Below, piece after piece: positions 10,098-23,114 of a DNA stretch of 64,000 nucleotides. Under the pieces are notes generated by a model. The model saw only the letters and a list, made by a program, of their open reading frames with translations, searched no databases and had not been told where the DNA came from. Position 1 is the first letter of the stretch. Each line of letters starts with the position of its first letter. The DNA lies in contig PERO01000012.1 in the NCBI GenBank assembly GCA_002928875.1, positions 62,001 to 126,000 on the forward strand, read 5' to 3'. Source of the DNA: Methylobacterium sp. Its GTDB lineage: Bacteria; Pseudomonadota; Alphaproteobacteria; Rhizobiales; Beijerinckiaceae. A program made the position numbers and the translations under genes.

Positions 10098-11900
10098 ATG
10101 ACAATCACGATCAAGGCTCCGGATATCCGGGAACTGAAGCCGCGGATCACGGTGTTCGGCGTTGGCGGTGCAGGCGGCAATGCGGTGAACAACATGATCC
10201 GCTGCGGTCTCGCCGGGGTGGAATTCGTGGTGGCCAACACGGATGCGCAGGCGCTGCTGCTCAGCCACGCCGAGAAGCGCGTGCAGATGGGCATCCAGGT
10301 GACGGAAGGCCTCGGCGCCGGCTCGCAGCCGGAAGTCGGCCGCTCCGCCGCGGAAGAGGTGATGGACGAGATCCGCGATCACCTCGCGCATGTGCATATG
10401 GTGTTCATCACCGCCGGCATGGGCGGTGGCACGGGCACGGGCGCCGCGCCGGTGATCGCCCGCGTGGCCCGCGAGATGGGCATCCTCACGGTGGGTGTCG
10501 TCACGAAGCCGTTCCATTTCGAGGGTCAGCGCCGCATGCGCGTGGCGGAAGCGGGCATCTCCGAATTGCAGAAGGCGGTGGATACGCTCATCGTCATCCC
10601 GAACCAGAACCTGTTCCGCATCGCCTCGGACCGCACGACCTTCGCGGAAGCCTTCGCGCTGGCCGATCAGGTCCTGCTCTCGGGCGTGGCCTCGATCACC
10701 GATCTCATCGTGAAGCCGGGCCTGATCAACCTCGATTTCGCCGATGTCCGCGCCGTGATGCGCGACATGGGCAAGGCGATGATGGGCACGGGCGAGGCGA
10801 CCGGCGAGAACCGCGCCATCATGGCCGCCGAGGCCGCGATCGCCAATCCGCTGCTCGACGAGACCTCCATGAAGGGCGCGCGCGGCCTGCTGATCTCGAT
10901 CACCGGCGGCCCGGACATGAAGATCTTCGAGGTGGACGCGGCCGCGAACCGCATCCGCGAGGAAGTCGACATGGATGCGAACGTGATCTTCGGCGCCACC
11001 CAGGATGAGAGCCTCGAAGGCATCATCCGCGTGTCCGTGGTGGCCACCGGCCTCGACCAGGCGCGCCTCGAGGCGGCCGGCGAGCCGCAGATGACCATCG
11101 ACCAGCGCCTCGCGATGATGGCGGATCGCTTGCGGGCCCAGATGGCCGCGCGTGCCGCCCAGCCCGCGCCCGCTCCGGCTGCCGTGGCCGACATGCCGGC
11201 GCCGGTCGCCGCGCCGGTCGCCGCGCCGGTCGCGATGCCGATGTCGGCCCCCGCGCCGATGCCTGCTCCCATGACTGCTCCCATGGCGGCACCCATGCCT
11301 GCGCCGGCACCGGCCTTCCAGCCCGTGGCGGAACAGCCCGCGCCGGTGGCCATGCAGCCCGAACCGCAGGTGGTGGTCGCCCCTGCCGCGCCGCGCCAGG
11401 CGTTCTTCGCGCAGCCCGTGATCGAGGAACCGGTTGCGCCGCAGCCTGAACCTTCGATGGCGGAAACCTTCATCCCGCCGATGCCGGAGCGTGTCGCGCG
11501 TCCGCAGCGCATGCCGACGATGGAAGAATTGCCGCTGCCGGGTCAGGCGATCCTGCAGGCCAGCCGTTCGGATGCCGTGGCGGCTCCTCCGCCGCCGGAA
11601 GCCAAGCGCATGAGCCTCATGCAGCGCCTCGCGGCGGTCGGCCTTGGCCGCGGCCGGGACGATGCCGCTCCGGAAGGCGCGCCGGCTCCCGCAGCCCAGC
11701 CCGTGGAAGCGCCGGAGGCCGCCCAGCCCACCGCGACGCATGCCATGTATGGCCGCCGTCCGGCACCCGCACCGGCCGCGCCCGCCTATCGGCCGGCCCA
11801 GGGCCAGCTGGATGCGCAGGGCCGCATTCCCGCCCCGACGCGTCCCTTCGAGGACGACCAGCTCGAGATTCCGGCCTTCCTGCGCCGGCAGGCGAAATGA
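10098..11900 (+). CDS. ftsZ: Cell division protein FtsZ with long Pro/Ala-rich linker
   Basis: Tubulin-like GTPase forming the Z ring. The GTP-binding core has [15 protein letters not shown] at about 20-34, the tubulin signature [10 protein letters not shown] at 109-118, and [12 protein letters not shown] at the end of the C-terminal domain. From about residue 340 to 585 there is an unusually long linker of low complexity rich in Ala, Pro, Met and Gln. The conserved C-terminal peptide ([15 protein letters not shown]) that binds FtsA and other partners follows. At 600 residues it is much longer than E. coli FtsZ but within the range of Hyphomicrobiales. An AAGGAG site precedes the ATG. Confidence 0.97.
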   Translation: MTITIKAPDIRELKPRITVFGVGGAGGNAVNNMIRCGLAGVEFVVANTDAQALLLSHAEKRVQMGIQVTEGLGAGSQPEVGRSAAEEVMDEIRDHLAHVHMVFITAGMGGGTGTGAAPVIARVAREMGILTVGVVTKPFHFEGQRRMRVAEAGISELQKAVDTLIVIPNQNLFRIASDRTTFAEAFALADQVLLSGVASITDLIVKPGLINLDFADVRAVMRDMGKAMMGTGEATGENRAIMAAEAAIANPLLDETSMKGARGLLISITGGPDMKIFEVDAAANRIREEVDMDANVIFGATQDESLEGIIRVSVVATGLDQARLEAAGEPQMTIDQRLAMMADRLRAQMAARAAQPAPAPAAVADMPAPVAAPVAAPVAMPMSAPAPMPAPMTAPMAAPMPAPAPAFQPVAEQPAPVAMQPEPQVVVAPAAPRQAFFAQPVIEEPVAPQPEPSMAETFIPPMPERVARPQRMPTMEELPLPGQAILQASRSDAVAAPPPPEAKRMSLMQRLAAVGLGRGRDDAAPEGAPAPAAQPVEAPEAAQPTATHAMYGRRPAPAPAAPAYRPAQGQLDAQGRIPAPTRPFEDDQLEIPAFLRRQAK

Positions 11901-11905
11901 CCTGT

Positions 11906-11936
11906 GGATGGCGGGGTGGTCTTTTCCCGCCCATCC
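11906..11936 (+). terminator. Hairpin just after ftsZ, possible weak terminator
   Basis: GGATGGCGGG pairs with CCCGCCCATCC (one bulged C) a few bases after the ftsZ stop. The loop carries TTTT, but no U-run follows the stem, so factor-independent termination is uncertain; it may instead protect the mRNA 3' end. Confidence 0.35.
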
Positions 11937-12291
11937 GTGTGTAACAGGGCCTTTCGCGGATGCGCGGAGGGGCCCATTCAGGCCGGGTGGCGATGCCAGC
12001 CAAGCCTTTGGTTGCGTTTGTAAATTCAGGTCGTGACCCGATGTCGGATCATGGCCGATTTGTGTTACAGTTGGTAAGAAACAGTGATTTTGCGAACACC
12101 GCACAAGACGGTATCCACCTGATCCGGACAGGCCGTTGCTTCGCGTTGCGGCCGGACGAGGGAGCCGACCGCGGTTTCGGGAGGGCAAGGCCGGAATGAT
12201 CCGGTCTGCCTTCGGGCGGTCAGGTCCGGGTTGAGGTTCGCGTTCCTTGAACCACCCGGCCACGCTCACCTTCGGAGAAGGGGACTGTACC
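11937..12291 (+). other. Intergenic region between ftsZ and lpxC
   Basis: About 355 bases without a credible gene. The part around 12040-12110 is distinctly more AT-rich than its surroundings and probably carries the lpxC promoter, but I could not fix -35 and -10 boxes with confidence. No tRNA-like or strong inverted repeat is seen. Confidence 0.4.
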
Positions 12292-13224
12292 GTGACTCAA
12301 ACCACGCTGGCCGATCAGGTCGTCATCGAAGGCATTGGTGTCCATCGGGGTCAACCTGCGCGCGTGGTGCTTCATCCGGCGGATGCGAATTCCGGTATCA
12401 CTTTCCTACGCACCAACCTTCCGAACGGTCGTCAGCGTTTGATCGAAGCGCGACACAATTCCGTGATCGACACGCAGCTCTGCACCGTGATCGGTGACAA
12501 GACCGGCACGACGATCGCGACCATCGAACACCTGATGTCGGCGCTGGCCGGCCTCGAGATTGACAACGTGCTGGTCGAGGTCGATGGCCCGGAAATGCCG
12601 ATCCTCGACGGGTCCTCGCGCCTCTTCGTCGAGCAGATCCTGCAGGTGGGCCTGAAGCGCCAGTCCGCGCCGCGCAAGGTGGTGCGGGTGCTGCGCCCGG
12701 TGCGCATCGAGATGGGCAACTCGCATGCTGAATTGTCGCCCTATGACGGGTTCCGCCTCGATATCGAGATCGCGTTCAAGAGCCCCGTCATCGGCCGCCA
12801 GACCTATTCCTTCGACTTCACCTCGGATCGATATCGCCGCGAGATCGCCGCCTCCCGCACCTTCGGTTTCATGAAGGATGTCGAGGCGCTCTGGAAAGCC
12901 GGCCTCGCGCTCGGCGCCTCGCTCGAGAACACGGTCGCGGTCGGCGAGGATCGCGTGGTCAATCCGGAAGGCCTGCGCTTCCCCAACGAATTCGTCCGCC
13001 ACAAGCTGCTCGATGCCATCGGCGATCTCTCGCTCGCCGGCCATGCGATCCAGGGCCACTACAAGGCCTTCTGCCCCGGCCACAAGCTCAACGTGATGAT
13101 GCTGGAGGCCTTGTTCGCGGATCGCGCGAATTATGCCGTCACCGAAGCCGTCCGTCGCCCGGCCCGCGCCCGCAGCGAGTTGGTGCTGCAGCCCGCCGCC
13201 GCCTTCGCGCCCGACATCAACTGA
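12292..13224 (+). CDS. lpxC: UDP-3-O-acyl-N-acetylglucosamine deacetylase LpxC
   Basis: Zinc amidase for the committed step of lipid A synthesis, cytoplasmic. The first domain includes GIGVHRGQPARVVLHPA and TIEHLMSALAGLEIDN, whose His is a zinc ligand. The second domain has VRHKLLDAIGDLSLAGH with the His and Asp ligands, and AGHAIQGHYKAFCPGHKLN near the end. About 310 residues. I start it at the GTG at 12292, which has AGAAGGGG upstream and gives the usual short N-terminus; a TTG at 12247 is the longer alternative. Confidence 0.95.
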   Translation: MTQTTLADQVVIEGIGVHRGQPARVVLHPADANSGITFLRTNLPNGRQRLIEARHNSVIDTQLCTVIGDKTGTTIATIEHLMSALAGLEIDNVLVEVDGPEMPILDGSSRLFVEQILQVGLKRQSAPRKVVRVLRPVRIEMGNSHAELSPYDGFRLDIEIAFKSPVIGRQTYSFDFTSDRYRREIAASRTFGFMKDVEALWKAGLALGASLENTVAVGEDRVVNPEGLRFPNEFVRHKLLDAIGDLSLAGHAIQGHYKAFCPGHKLNVMMLEALFADRANYAVTEAVRRPARARSELVLQPAAAFAPDIN

Positions 13225-13433
13225 TCCTCGCACCAATCTTTGCGGTTTCCGAGGCCTTTGCCACAAAGATGCCGCGTCGGTTCGGTTAACGACAATCCGC
13301 GATGCATCTGGGCCGGCTCTTGCCTTGAAGGGCAGTTTCCACCAAAAGATCGCAAGAGTTATGGTGAATCCGGGCCTGCCCGCTGGTCAGGCGCAGGAAC
13401 GGTCTTCCGGTATGCGGGAGCAGGGTGGTCGTG

Positions 13434-14342
13434 ATGACGGACGGATACGACAAGAATCGCCTGCCAGGCCGGCCCGGCCTCTGGCTTCGGCTTGCGGCGG
13501 GCGCCCTGCTGGCTCTGTCGGTCGCGGCCTGCGAAACCATCTCCGATACCATTTCGAGCATCAATCCGCTGGAGGACAAGGGTCCGAAGAGCGATATCGG
13601 CAAGGATGAGCCGGCCGAATTGCTGTTCAACGATGGCCTCGCGCGGCTTGAGGCGCGGGATTATGGCGGCGCCTCGAAGAAATTCGCCGAACTCGACAAG
13701 CAATACCCCTATTCGGGCTGGTCGCGCCGCGCGCTGGTGCTGGCGACCTTCTCGTCCTACGAGGGCGCTGATTATCCCGAGGCCATCAATATCGGGCGGC
13801 GCTACGTGCAGCTCTACCCGGCGAGCCCGGACACGCCTTACGTGCAATATCTCGTGGGCATGAGCTACCACAACCAGATTCTCGACATCCAGCGCGACCA
13901 GGAGCGCGCCGAGAAGTCGCTGCAGACCTTCGAGGATCTCGTGCGCAAATGGCCGAATTCCGAATATGCCGGCGACGCCAAGGACCGCATCCGCATGGCG
14001 CGCGACCAGCTCGCTGGCAAGGAGATGGAAGTCGGCCGCTTCTATCTCAACCAGCGCAACTATACCGGTGCGGTGAACCGCTTCCGCGAGGTTCTGGTGC
14101 GCTATCAGAACACCCGGCATGTCGAGGAAGCGCTCTCGCGCCTGACCGAAGCCTATATGGCGCTCGGCATTGTCAGCGAGGCACAGACCGCAGCGGCCGT
14201 TCTGGGCCACAACTTCCCCGAGAGCCAGTGGTACAAGGATGCCTTCGCGCTGCTGAAATCGGGTGGTCTCGAGCCGCGCGAGGATCGCGCCTCCTGGATC
14301 AGCAAGACCTTGCGCGCGATGGGCCTCTCGGCCGTCCTCTGA
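13434..14342 (+). CDS. bamD: Outer membrane protein assembly factor BamD
   Basis: Lipoprotein of the BAM complex, which folds beta-barrel proteins into the outer membrane. A signal sequence runs to the lipobox SVAAC, with the acylated Cys at about residue 33 after a rather long charged N-region. Tetratricopeptide-type helices follow, recognisable from FNDGLARLEARDYGGASKKF, LDKQYPYSGWSRRALVL and the YVQYLVGMSYHNQI segment. About 302 residues. The ATG at 13434 follows GGGAGCAGGG; a GTG at 13425 is possible. It sits between lpxC and recN. Confidence 0.93.
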   Translation: MTDGYDKNRLPGRPGLWLRLAAGALLALSVAACETISDTISSINPLEDKGPKSDIGKDEPAELLFNDGLARLEARDYGGASKKFAELDKQYPYSGWSRRALVLATFSSYEGADYPEAINIGRRYVQLYPASPDTPYVQYLVGMSYHNQILDIQRDQERAEKSLQTFEDLVRKWPNSEYAGDAKDRIRMARDQLAGKEMEVGRFYLNQRNYTGAVNRFREVLVRYQNTRHVEEALSRLTEAYMALGIVSEAQTAAAVLGHNFPESQWYKDAFALLKSGGLEPREDRASWISKTLRAMGLSAVL

Positions 14343-14361
14343 CGCCCGGACGGGCCAGGAC

Positions 14362-18155
<3,794 letters not shown>

Positions 18156-18158
18156 GGT

Positions 18159-19340
18159 TCACTCCGCTTGGCGCGACAGCCAGCCGGATGCCAAAGCCAG
18201 TACCGCGCAGACGGTCATGATGGCCGCGAGCGGCATCGCCGTGTCGCCGATGAGCTTGCCGCCGAGATAGCTCGCCACCGCGCCGATTCCCATCTGCCCG
18301 AAGCCGAGAAGGCCCGAACCGGCGCCCGCGGCCAGCGGGTTGATGCCCACGCCAGCCGCGATGCTGTTCGGCAGCACCAGCCCGTTGCCGAACGAGGCGA
18401 CCATCGCGGGGATGAACAGGGCCAGCGGATGCAGCCAGCCATAGGCCGCGCCGGCGAGGATCAGCAGGGCTCCAACCAATCCGCAGACATTGCCGCCGAA
18501 GATCAGCCGATCGCCGCCAAGCTTCGGGGAGAAGCGTCCGGAAATGAAGTTTCCGGCCATGTAGCCGAGCGAGAGCGTCATGAACCACAGGCCGTATTCG
18601 GTCTTGGGGCGGCCCAGCACCTCGATCATCAGGTGCGGTGCCGTGCCGAGAAAGGCAAAGAAAAGACCCGAGCAGAAGGCCCCCGCGCCCCAGTAGCCCA
18701 TGAACCGGCGGTTGCGCAGCAATTCGCCCGTCCGCCGCGCGACATCGCCGGCGGTCGCCGCGACGAGGCTCGCGGGGCGCGTCTCGGGCAGGATCGGCGC
18801 GGCGATGAGAAACGAGATCAGGCCAAGAATCCCGCAGAACAGCAGGATGGCCCGCCAGCCGAGGAGATCATCGATCGTCGCGCCCAGGATCGGCGAGAGC
18901 ATGGGTGCAATCACCATCGCCATGGTGACATAGGCGATCATGCTCGCGGCGGAATCCCGCTCGTAAAGGTCGCGGATCATCGTGCGCGACAACGTGAGGC
19001 CGGCCGTCGCGCCGAAGCTCTGCAGGATGCGCGCCACGATCAGCATCTCGACATTCGGCGCGAGGAATGCCGCAAGGCTCGAGAACACGTAAAGCACCAG
19101 CGCTGTGAGCAGCACGGGCCGCCGGCCGAACCGGTCGGCCAGCGGGCCGAGCATCAACTGCCCTACCGCCATGCCGAGCAGATAGAGCGACAGGGTGAGC
19201 TGCACGCTCTCCTTCGTGGCTTTCAGGCTCGTCACCATGCCCGGCAGCGACGGCACCAGGATGTTGAGCGTCAACGGCCCGAGCATCGAGAGGATGACGA
19301 GCAGGACGATGAAGAAGCGGCTGGACGTGTCCGTTCTCAT
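18159..19340 (-). CDS. Bcr/CflA-type MFS efflux transporter
   Basis: Predicted proton-driven multidrug exporter of the major facilitator superfamily, inner membrane. About twelve hydrophobic helices over 393 residues. Motif A reads GPLADRFGRRPVLL after helix 2, and LSRTMIRDLYERDSAA resembles the Bcr/CflA (DHA1) loop after helix 4. The start overlaps the stop of the upstream aminopeptidase gene by four bases (ATGA), so the two form an operon. It ends three bases from ligA, convergently. The substrate cannot be read from sequence. Confidence 0.85.
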   Translation of the reverse strand: MRTDTSSRFFIVLLVILSMLGPLTLNILVPSLPGMVTSLKATKESVQLTLSLYLLGMAVGQLMLGPLADRFGRRPVLLTALVLYVFSSLAAFLAPNVEMLIVARILQSFGATAGLTLSRTMIRDLYERDSAASMIAYVTMAMVIAPMLSPILGATIDDLLGWRAILLFCGILGLISFLIAAPILPETRPASLVAATAGDVARRTGELLRNRRFMGYWGAGAFCSGLFFAFLGTAPHLMIEVLGRPKTEYGLWFMTLSLGYMAGNFISGRFSPKLGGDRLIFGGNVCGLVGALLILAGAAYGWLHPLALFIPAMVASFGNGLVLPNSIAAGVGINPLAAGAGSGLLGFGQMGIGAVASYLGGKLIGDTAMPLAAIMTVCAVLALASGWLSRQAE

Positions 19341-21208
19341 AGCGGGCGCGTCGCCTGCTCCAGCCAGGCGCGGCTGTCCGCATCCAGCAGGGGCGCGAGC
19401 TTGCCGCGCGTTTCGGTATGGTAGGCGTCGATCCAGTCGCGTTCGGCGCGGGAGAGCATGGATTTCACGATGAGCCGGCGGTCGATGGGGCAGAAGGTCA
19501 GGGTCTCGAAGCCGAACATGGCCCGTTCGCCACCGGGAATGGCGCGCGGCTCGACCACGATCAGGTTTTCGATGCGGATGCCGAAGGCGCCCTCGCGGTA
19601 GTAACCCGGCTCGTCGGACAGGATCATGCCGGGTTCCAGCGAGGTATGCCCCAGTTTCGAGAGCCGCTGCGGACCCTCATGCACGGAGAGAAACGATCCG
19701 ACGCCATGGCCGGTTCCGTGGTCGAAATCCATGCCGGCCTGCCAGAGCGGCAGGCGGGCAAGCGCATCGAGTTGCGCACCCGATGTGCCTTTCGGGAAGG
19801 TCGCGCGCGCCACCGCAATCATCCCGCTGAGCACGCGCGTGAAAGCCTCGCGCATCGCCTTCGTGGAGCGCTTCACCTCGATGGTCCGCGTGATGTCGGT
19901 CGTGCCATCGCGATATTGCCCGCCGGAATCGATGAGGTAGAGGCCGGGCGTGATGGGGCGGTTCGTCGCCTCCGTCACCCGGTAATGCGGCAGGGCGGCG
20001 TTGGGGCCGGCCGCGGAAATCGAGGGAAAGGCGATATCCGCCAGCGCGTTGGTTTCACGGCGGAACCCTTCGAGCGCCACTGCCGCGTCGATTTCGGTCA
20101 ACGGTGTGCCGGCGGCGATTTCCCGGTCGAGCCAGGCGAGAAAGCGCACCATCGCCGCGCCATCGCGCAAATGCGCCTCGCGCGCCCCGGCGATTTCGGT
20201 CGCGTTCTTGCGGGCCTTCATCAGGGCGATCCGGTCGGGGCCAAGGTCGGGCGTGCCGCCGACCGAACGGATGGCCTCCGAGAAGCGCACCGGCGCGCTG
20301 TCCTCGTCGAGCCGGATGCGCAGCCCGTCCCGCGAGAGCGCCATCAGCCGCGCCTCGATCTCGGCGGCGCCCTCGGCCTCGGGCTTCACGATCTCGCAGA
20401 CCTGCGCCAGCGCCTTGGCCAGTCCCGGCTCAAGCCTTGCGGGATCGACGAAGAGGCTTGCCTTGCCCTCGGCCGGCACCAGCGCGAAAGCGCGGAGAAT
20501 CGGCAGATGCGGCACGTCGCCGGCGCGAATGTTGAAGAGCCAGTTCACGGACGGGCATTCCGAAACCAGCAGGGCGCCGAGCCTGTCGCCGCGCAGCGAT
20601 TCCTGAAGCCGTGCGATCTTCGCCTCCCGGCTCTCGCCCGCGAAGTTTTCCGGATGATCGATCACGCGACTTGCCGGCGCGGCCGGACGTTTCTCCCAGA
20701 CCGGCGCGAAAGGGTCCGCCGCCAGGGATACCAGGGTGATATCCGCCTCTTTCGCGGCGCGCTCGAAACGGGCCAGGCCGCGCGCCGTGAACAGATTGGG
20801 GTCGTAGCCGATCCGTGTCGCGCTGGCCTCGCGCTTCAGCCAGGCATCCGGCGCGGTTTCCGCCAGCGGCACGACCGTGACGAGCTTCGCGTTCACCTCC
20901 GCCTTGGCCTGAACCGTGTAGCGCCCATCCACGAAGAGCGGCAGGCGATCCTTCATCAGGATCGCGAAGCCGGCCGAACCGGTGAAGCCGGTCAGCCAGG
21001 TGAGGCGGTTTTCCGAGGCCGGGATGTATTCGCCCTGGAACACATCGGCGCGCGGCACGAGCATGCCGTCGAGCTTCAAAGATGTCAGGGTCTTGCGCAG
21101 CGCCCGGGCGCGACCGGCGCTGTGCTGGGGCTCCCCCCGCTCGGTAAAGCTCTGGAATTGCGCCTGCTTCTGGGAGAAATGCGGAACGACGGGGCGAAAG
21201 CGCGGCAC
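19337..21208 (-). CDS. M24 family Xaa-Pro aminopeptidase (aminopeptidase P)
   Basis: Predicted cytoplasmic dimetal peptidase removing N-terminal residues before proline. It has two creatinase-like N-terminal domains (MLVPRADVFQGEYIP, then WLTGFTGSAG) and a C-terminal pita-bread domain. Metal ligands are visible in YLIDSGGQYRDGTTDITR (two Asp), FDHGTGHGVGSFLSVHEGP (His) and LSDEPGYY / GIRIENLIVVE (two Glu). 623 residues matches the large three-domain form. Translation appears to start at a GTG (21208) with a weak ribosome site; the true start may lie slightly downstream. Confidence 0.9.
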   Translation of the reverse strand: MPRFRPVVPHFSQKQAQFQSFTERGEPQHSAGRARALRKTLTSLKLDGMLVPRADVFQGEYIPASENRLTWLTGFTGSAGFAILMKDRLPLFVDGRYTVQAKAEVNAKLVTVVPLAETAPDAWLKREASATRIGYDPNLFTARGLARFERAAKEADITLVSLAADPFAPVWEKRPAAPASRVIDHPENFAGESREAKIARLQESLRGDRLGALLVSECPSVNWLFNIRAGDVPHLPILRAFALVPAEGKASLFVDPARLEPGLAKALAQVCEIVKPEAEGAAEIEARLMALSRDGLRIRLDEDSAPVRFSEAIRSVGGTPDLGPDRIALMKARKNATEIAGAREAHLRDGAAMVRFLAWLDREIAAGTPLTEIDAAVALEGFRRETNALADIAFPSISAAGPNAALPHYRVTEATNRPITPGLYLIDSGGQYRDGTTDITRTIEVKRSTKAMREAFTRVLSGMIAVARATFPKGTSGAQLDALARLPLWQAGMDFDHGTGHGVGSFLSVHEGPQRLSKLGHTSLEPGMILSDEPGYYREGAFGIRIENLIVVEPRAIPGGERAMFGFETLTFCPIDRRLIVKSMLSRAERDWIDAYHTETRGKLAPLLDADSRAWLEQATRPL

Positions 21209-21570
21209 GACGGGCTCGGATCAGTTTCGGGGATGCGCGAAGCGTAGCCGGGCAGGACCGGCGCTTCAAGCCGGGTTCTCGCCGCATCGGCGGGTTTGGA
21301 CGGAATGTCGCCGGCGGGACGGCGGGAGCAGGTTGCCCATTCCCGAGTCGGGCTGTTCATAATTCATGCATAAATATGGCAGCTACGAAGGAAAAATGAC
21401 ATAACCATGCGTTAAAGGCATGCCTTGGTTGCGTCCGCACCCCTTGTTGCAGTGCACCATCAGGCGCATCTTAAGGGCCAAGACGGACGGCAGCAGGCCC
21501 ATGGCGATGAGCGTCAGGGGTTCGCGATCCGGGGGTTGCCGGTCCGCCTCCGAACCGAAGGAGTGACCCG
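21209..21570. other. Intergenic region between divergent aminopeptidase P and a small-protein gene
   Basis: About 360 bases without a gene. An AT-rich stretch at 21357-21415 is likely to hold promoters for one or both directions, and a perfect 12-base palindrome AAGGCATGCCTT lies at 21415-21426, a possible operator. No RNA gene was recognised. Confidence 0.4.
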
Positions 21571-21810
21571 ATGAACACGACAACCTATTCCGACGCGCTT
21601 CTCCCGCTGGCAGGCGAGCAGAGCCAGGCCAAGTCGGCCAGGCGCGGTGTCTTCACCCGCATCGTCGAGGCGATCGCGGCCAGCAACCGGGCGAAAGCCG
21701 AGCGCGAAATCCGCAGGATCGAAGCCGTCTACGGCTATTCGGTCCGTGAATTCGGCGCCCGCCCGGCCAAGCCCGAGCGTGATCTGCCTTTCCTGACGTC
21801 GAACGATTGA
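21571..21810 (+). CDS. Small basic hypothetical protein (79 aa)
   Basis: I do not recognise a family. The product has a disordered N-terminus, then a charged helical segment (FTRIVEAIAASNRAKAEREIRRIEAVYGYSVREFG) and a Pro-rich end; no membrane helix or signal peptide. A GAAGGAG ribosome site lies at ideal spacing before the ATG. A second tiny gene with the same style of ribosome site follows 30 bases later, and the pair ends at a strong terminator, which supports a real two-gene unit. The helical RR/IE pattern recalls short DUF1127-like alphaproteobacterial proteins, but that is only a resemblance. Confidence 0.65.
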   Translation: MNTTTYSDALLPLAGEQSQAKSARRGVFTRIVEAIAASNRAKAEREIRRIEAVYGYSVREFGARPAKPERDLPFLTSND

Positions 21811-21840
21811 CGTCGCGCCCATCAACCGAAGGAGCCTCCC

Positions 21841-21957
21841 ATGGTTCTCGTTCCGAATATCCTCCGCGCCATCCGCTTCATGGCCGACGTCATCCGCGAA
21901 GCGCGGGCGGCCCGTCTGGCGGCCCGGATCCGTTATCCCGGCCTCGGCGCCGAGTAA
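21841..21957 (+). CDS. Very small hypothetical protein (38 aa)
   Basis: The reading frame starts at ATG 21841 after GAAGGAGCCTCCC and stops at TAA. The product begins MVLVPNILRAIRFMADVIRE and continues with an Ala/Arg-rich amphipathic helix, ending YPGLGAE. It is basic and helical, with no cysteine. It follows the 79-residue gene with an identical-looking ribosome site and precedes a perfect terminator, so a short bicistronic mRNA is likely. Function unknown. Confidence 0.55.
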   Translation: MVLVPNILRAIRFMADVIREARAARLAARIRYPGLGAE

Positions 21958-22017
21958 CATCTGTTCGAAATCGGCCGGTTTTCGCGCGTTGTCCTCCCTT
22001 GCGCGCCGGCCCTGAGA

Positions 22018-22048
22018 GCCCCGGGTTCCTCCCACCCGGGGCTTTTTT
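22018..22048 (+). terminator. Rho-independent terminator after the small-protein genes
   Basis: Perfect 8-base stem GCCCCGGG / CCCGGGGC with a 9-base loop followed by six T. The T-run is only on the plus strand, so it serves the two small genes rather than prmA. Confidence 0.9.
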
Positions 22049-22060
22049 CATGTCCGGCAT

Positions 22061-23068
22061 TCAGCGCGGACGGGGACCTAGCCCGCCGCGTCGCAGGGTC
22101 AGGCTCACCCAATCCTCGATCTGTCGTTTCGTCACCAGCGCAAATCCCTGCTGGCTATAGGCCGAGAGCACGCCCGGCACATCGCCCGGCAACAGGCCCG
22201 AGAGGATGAGTTCGCCGCCCGGCCCCGCCGCGAGACCCACCTGCCGGGAAATGGCCTTCAGCGGGCGCGCGAGAATGTTCGCGAGGATCAGGTCGTAATG
22301 GTTCGACCGGCGCAAGGCGGGGTGCTGCAGCCCGGCGGCGCGATGCACCCGAAGCCGGTGGCGAACGCCGTTCACGCCCGCATTGGCCCGCGCGATATGC
22401 ACCGAATCCGGATCGATCTCGCCTCCGAGAACCGGCTGCTTCAGCGCCTTCGCGAGCCCGATGGCCAGCACGCCCGTGCCGGTGCCGACATCCACGATGC
22501 GCCGGGGGCGACGGCGCTTCAGCAGGGCCGTGATATGCTCGAGGCAGCCGCGCGTCGTGCCGTGATGGCCCGTGCCGAAGGCGAGAGCGGCCTCGATCTC
22601 GATGCCGATCTGGCCGATGCGCAACGCCGCGCGATTATTCGCGCCATGCACCACGAAGCGGCCGGCCTCGACCGGTTTCAAGCCTTCGAGCGCGGAGGCG
22701 ACCCAGTCGGTCGCGGCGATCGGCTCGAAGACCAGCGTTTCAGCCGTGCTCGCGGTGGAAAAACCGGCGACCAGCGCGCGGATTTCATCCTCATCCGGTT
22801 CAAAGGCGAAATGCAGTTCCAGCCGCCAGGGCCCCGTCGCATCGGGGTGGAGCGTGCCCATCGCGCCTTCGCGGCCCTGCTTTGCGGGCGCCGCTTTCGC
22901 CGGGGCGGTGGAAGCCCCGCGCATGCCGGCTTCCAGCGAGGCGATCTCGAAGGCGGCGGTGGCGATCTCGTCGGGATCGAAGAGTTCGCTCATCCCGTCG
23001 GCAATGGCTTGTGCCGTGGCCTCGTCGGTCACGAGATGCGCGAGCGTGGTGGGGGCTGGGAGTGGCAT
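22061..23068 (-). CDS. prmA: Ribosomal protein L11 methyltransferase PrmA
   Basis: SAM-dependent enzyme trimethylating ribosomal protein L11. The C-terminal Rossmann domain shows motif I VDVGTGTGVLAIGLAKAL, the acidic motif EIDPDSVHIARAN and the catalytic-loop motif DLILANILARPL; FGTGHHGTTRGCLE precedes motif I as in PrmA. About 335 residues, somewhat longer than E. coli PrmA, with an Ala/Lys-rich insertion near residues 55-75. The ATG at 23068 is preferred; a TTG at 23104 would add 12 residues. It lies 46 bases after uvrD on the same strand. Confidence 0.9.
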   Translation of the reverse strand: MPLPAPTTLAHLVTDEATAQAIADGMSELFDPDEIATAAFEIASLEAGMRGASTAPAKAAPAKQGREGAMGTLHPDATGPWRLELHFAFEPDEDEIRALVAGFSTASTAETLVFEPIAATDWVASALEGLKPVEAGRFVVHGANNRAALRIGQIGIEIEAALAFGTGHHGTTRGCLEHITALLKRRRPRRIVDVGTGTGVLAIGLAKALKQPVLGGEIDPDSVHIARANAGVNGVRHRLRVHRAAGLQHPALRRSNHYDLILANILARPLKAISRQVGLAAGPGGELILSGLLPGDVPGVLSAYSQQGFALVTKRQIEDWVSLTLRRGGLGPRPR

Positions 23069-23114
23069 GCCCGGCTTATGGCGCGACAGGCGCGGCCGAT
23101 GCAAGGGGAGAACC

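Noticed and set aside
19418..21247. 609-codon plus-strand frame opposite the aminopeptidase P gene
   Set aside because: Antisense shadow; no recognisable domain, and the minus strand has all metal ligands.
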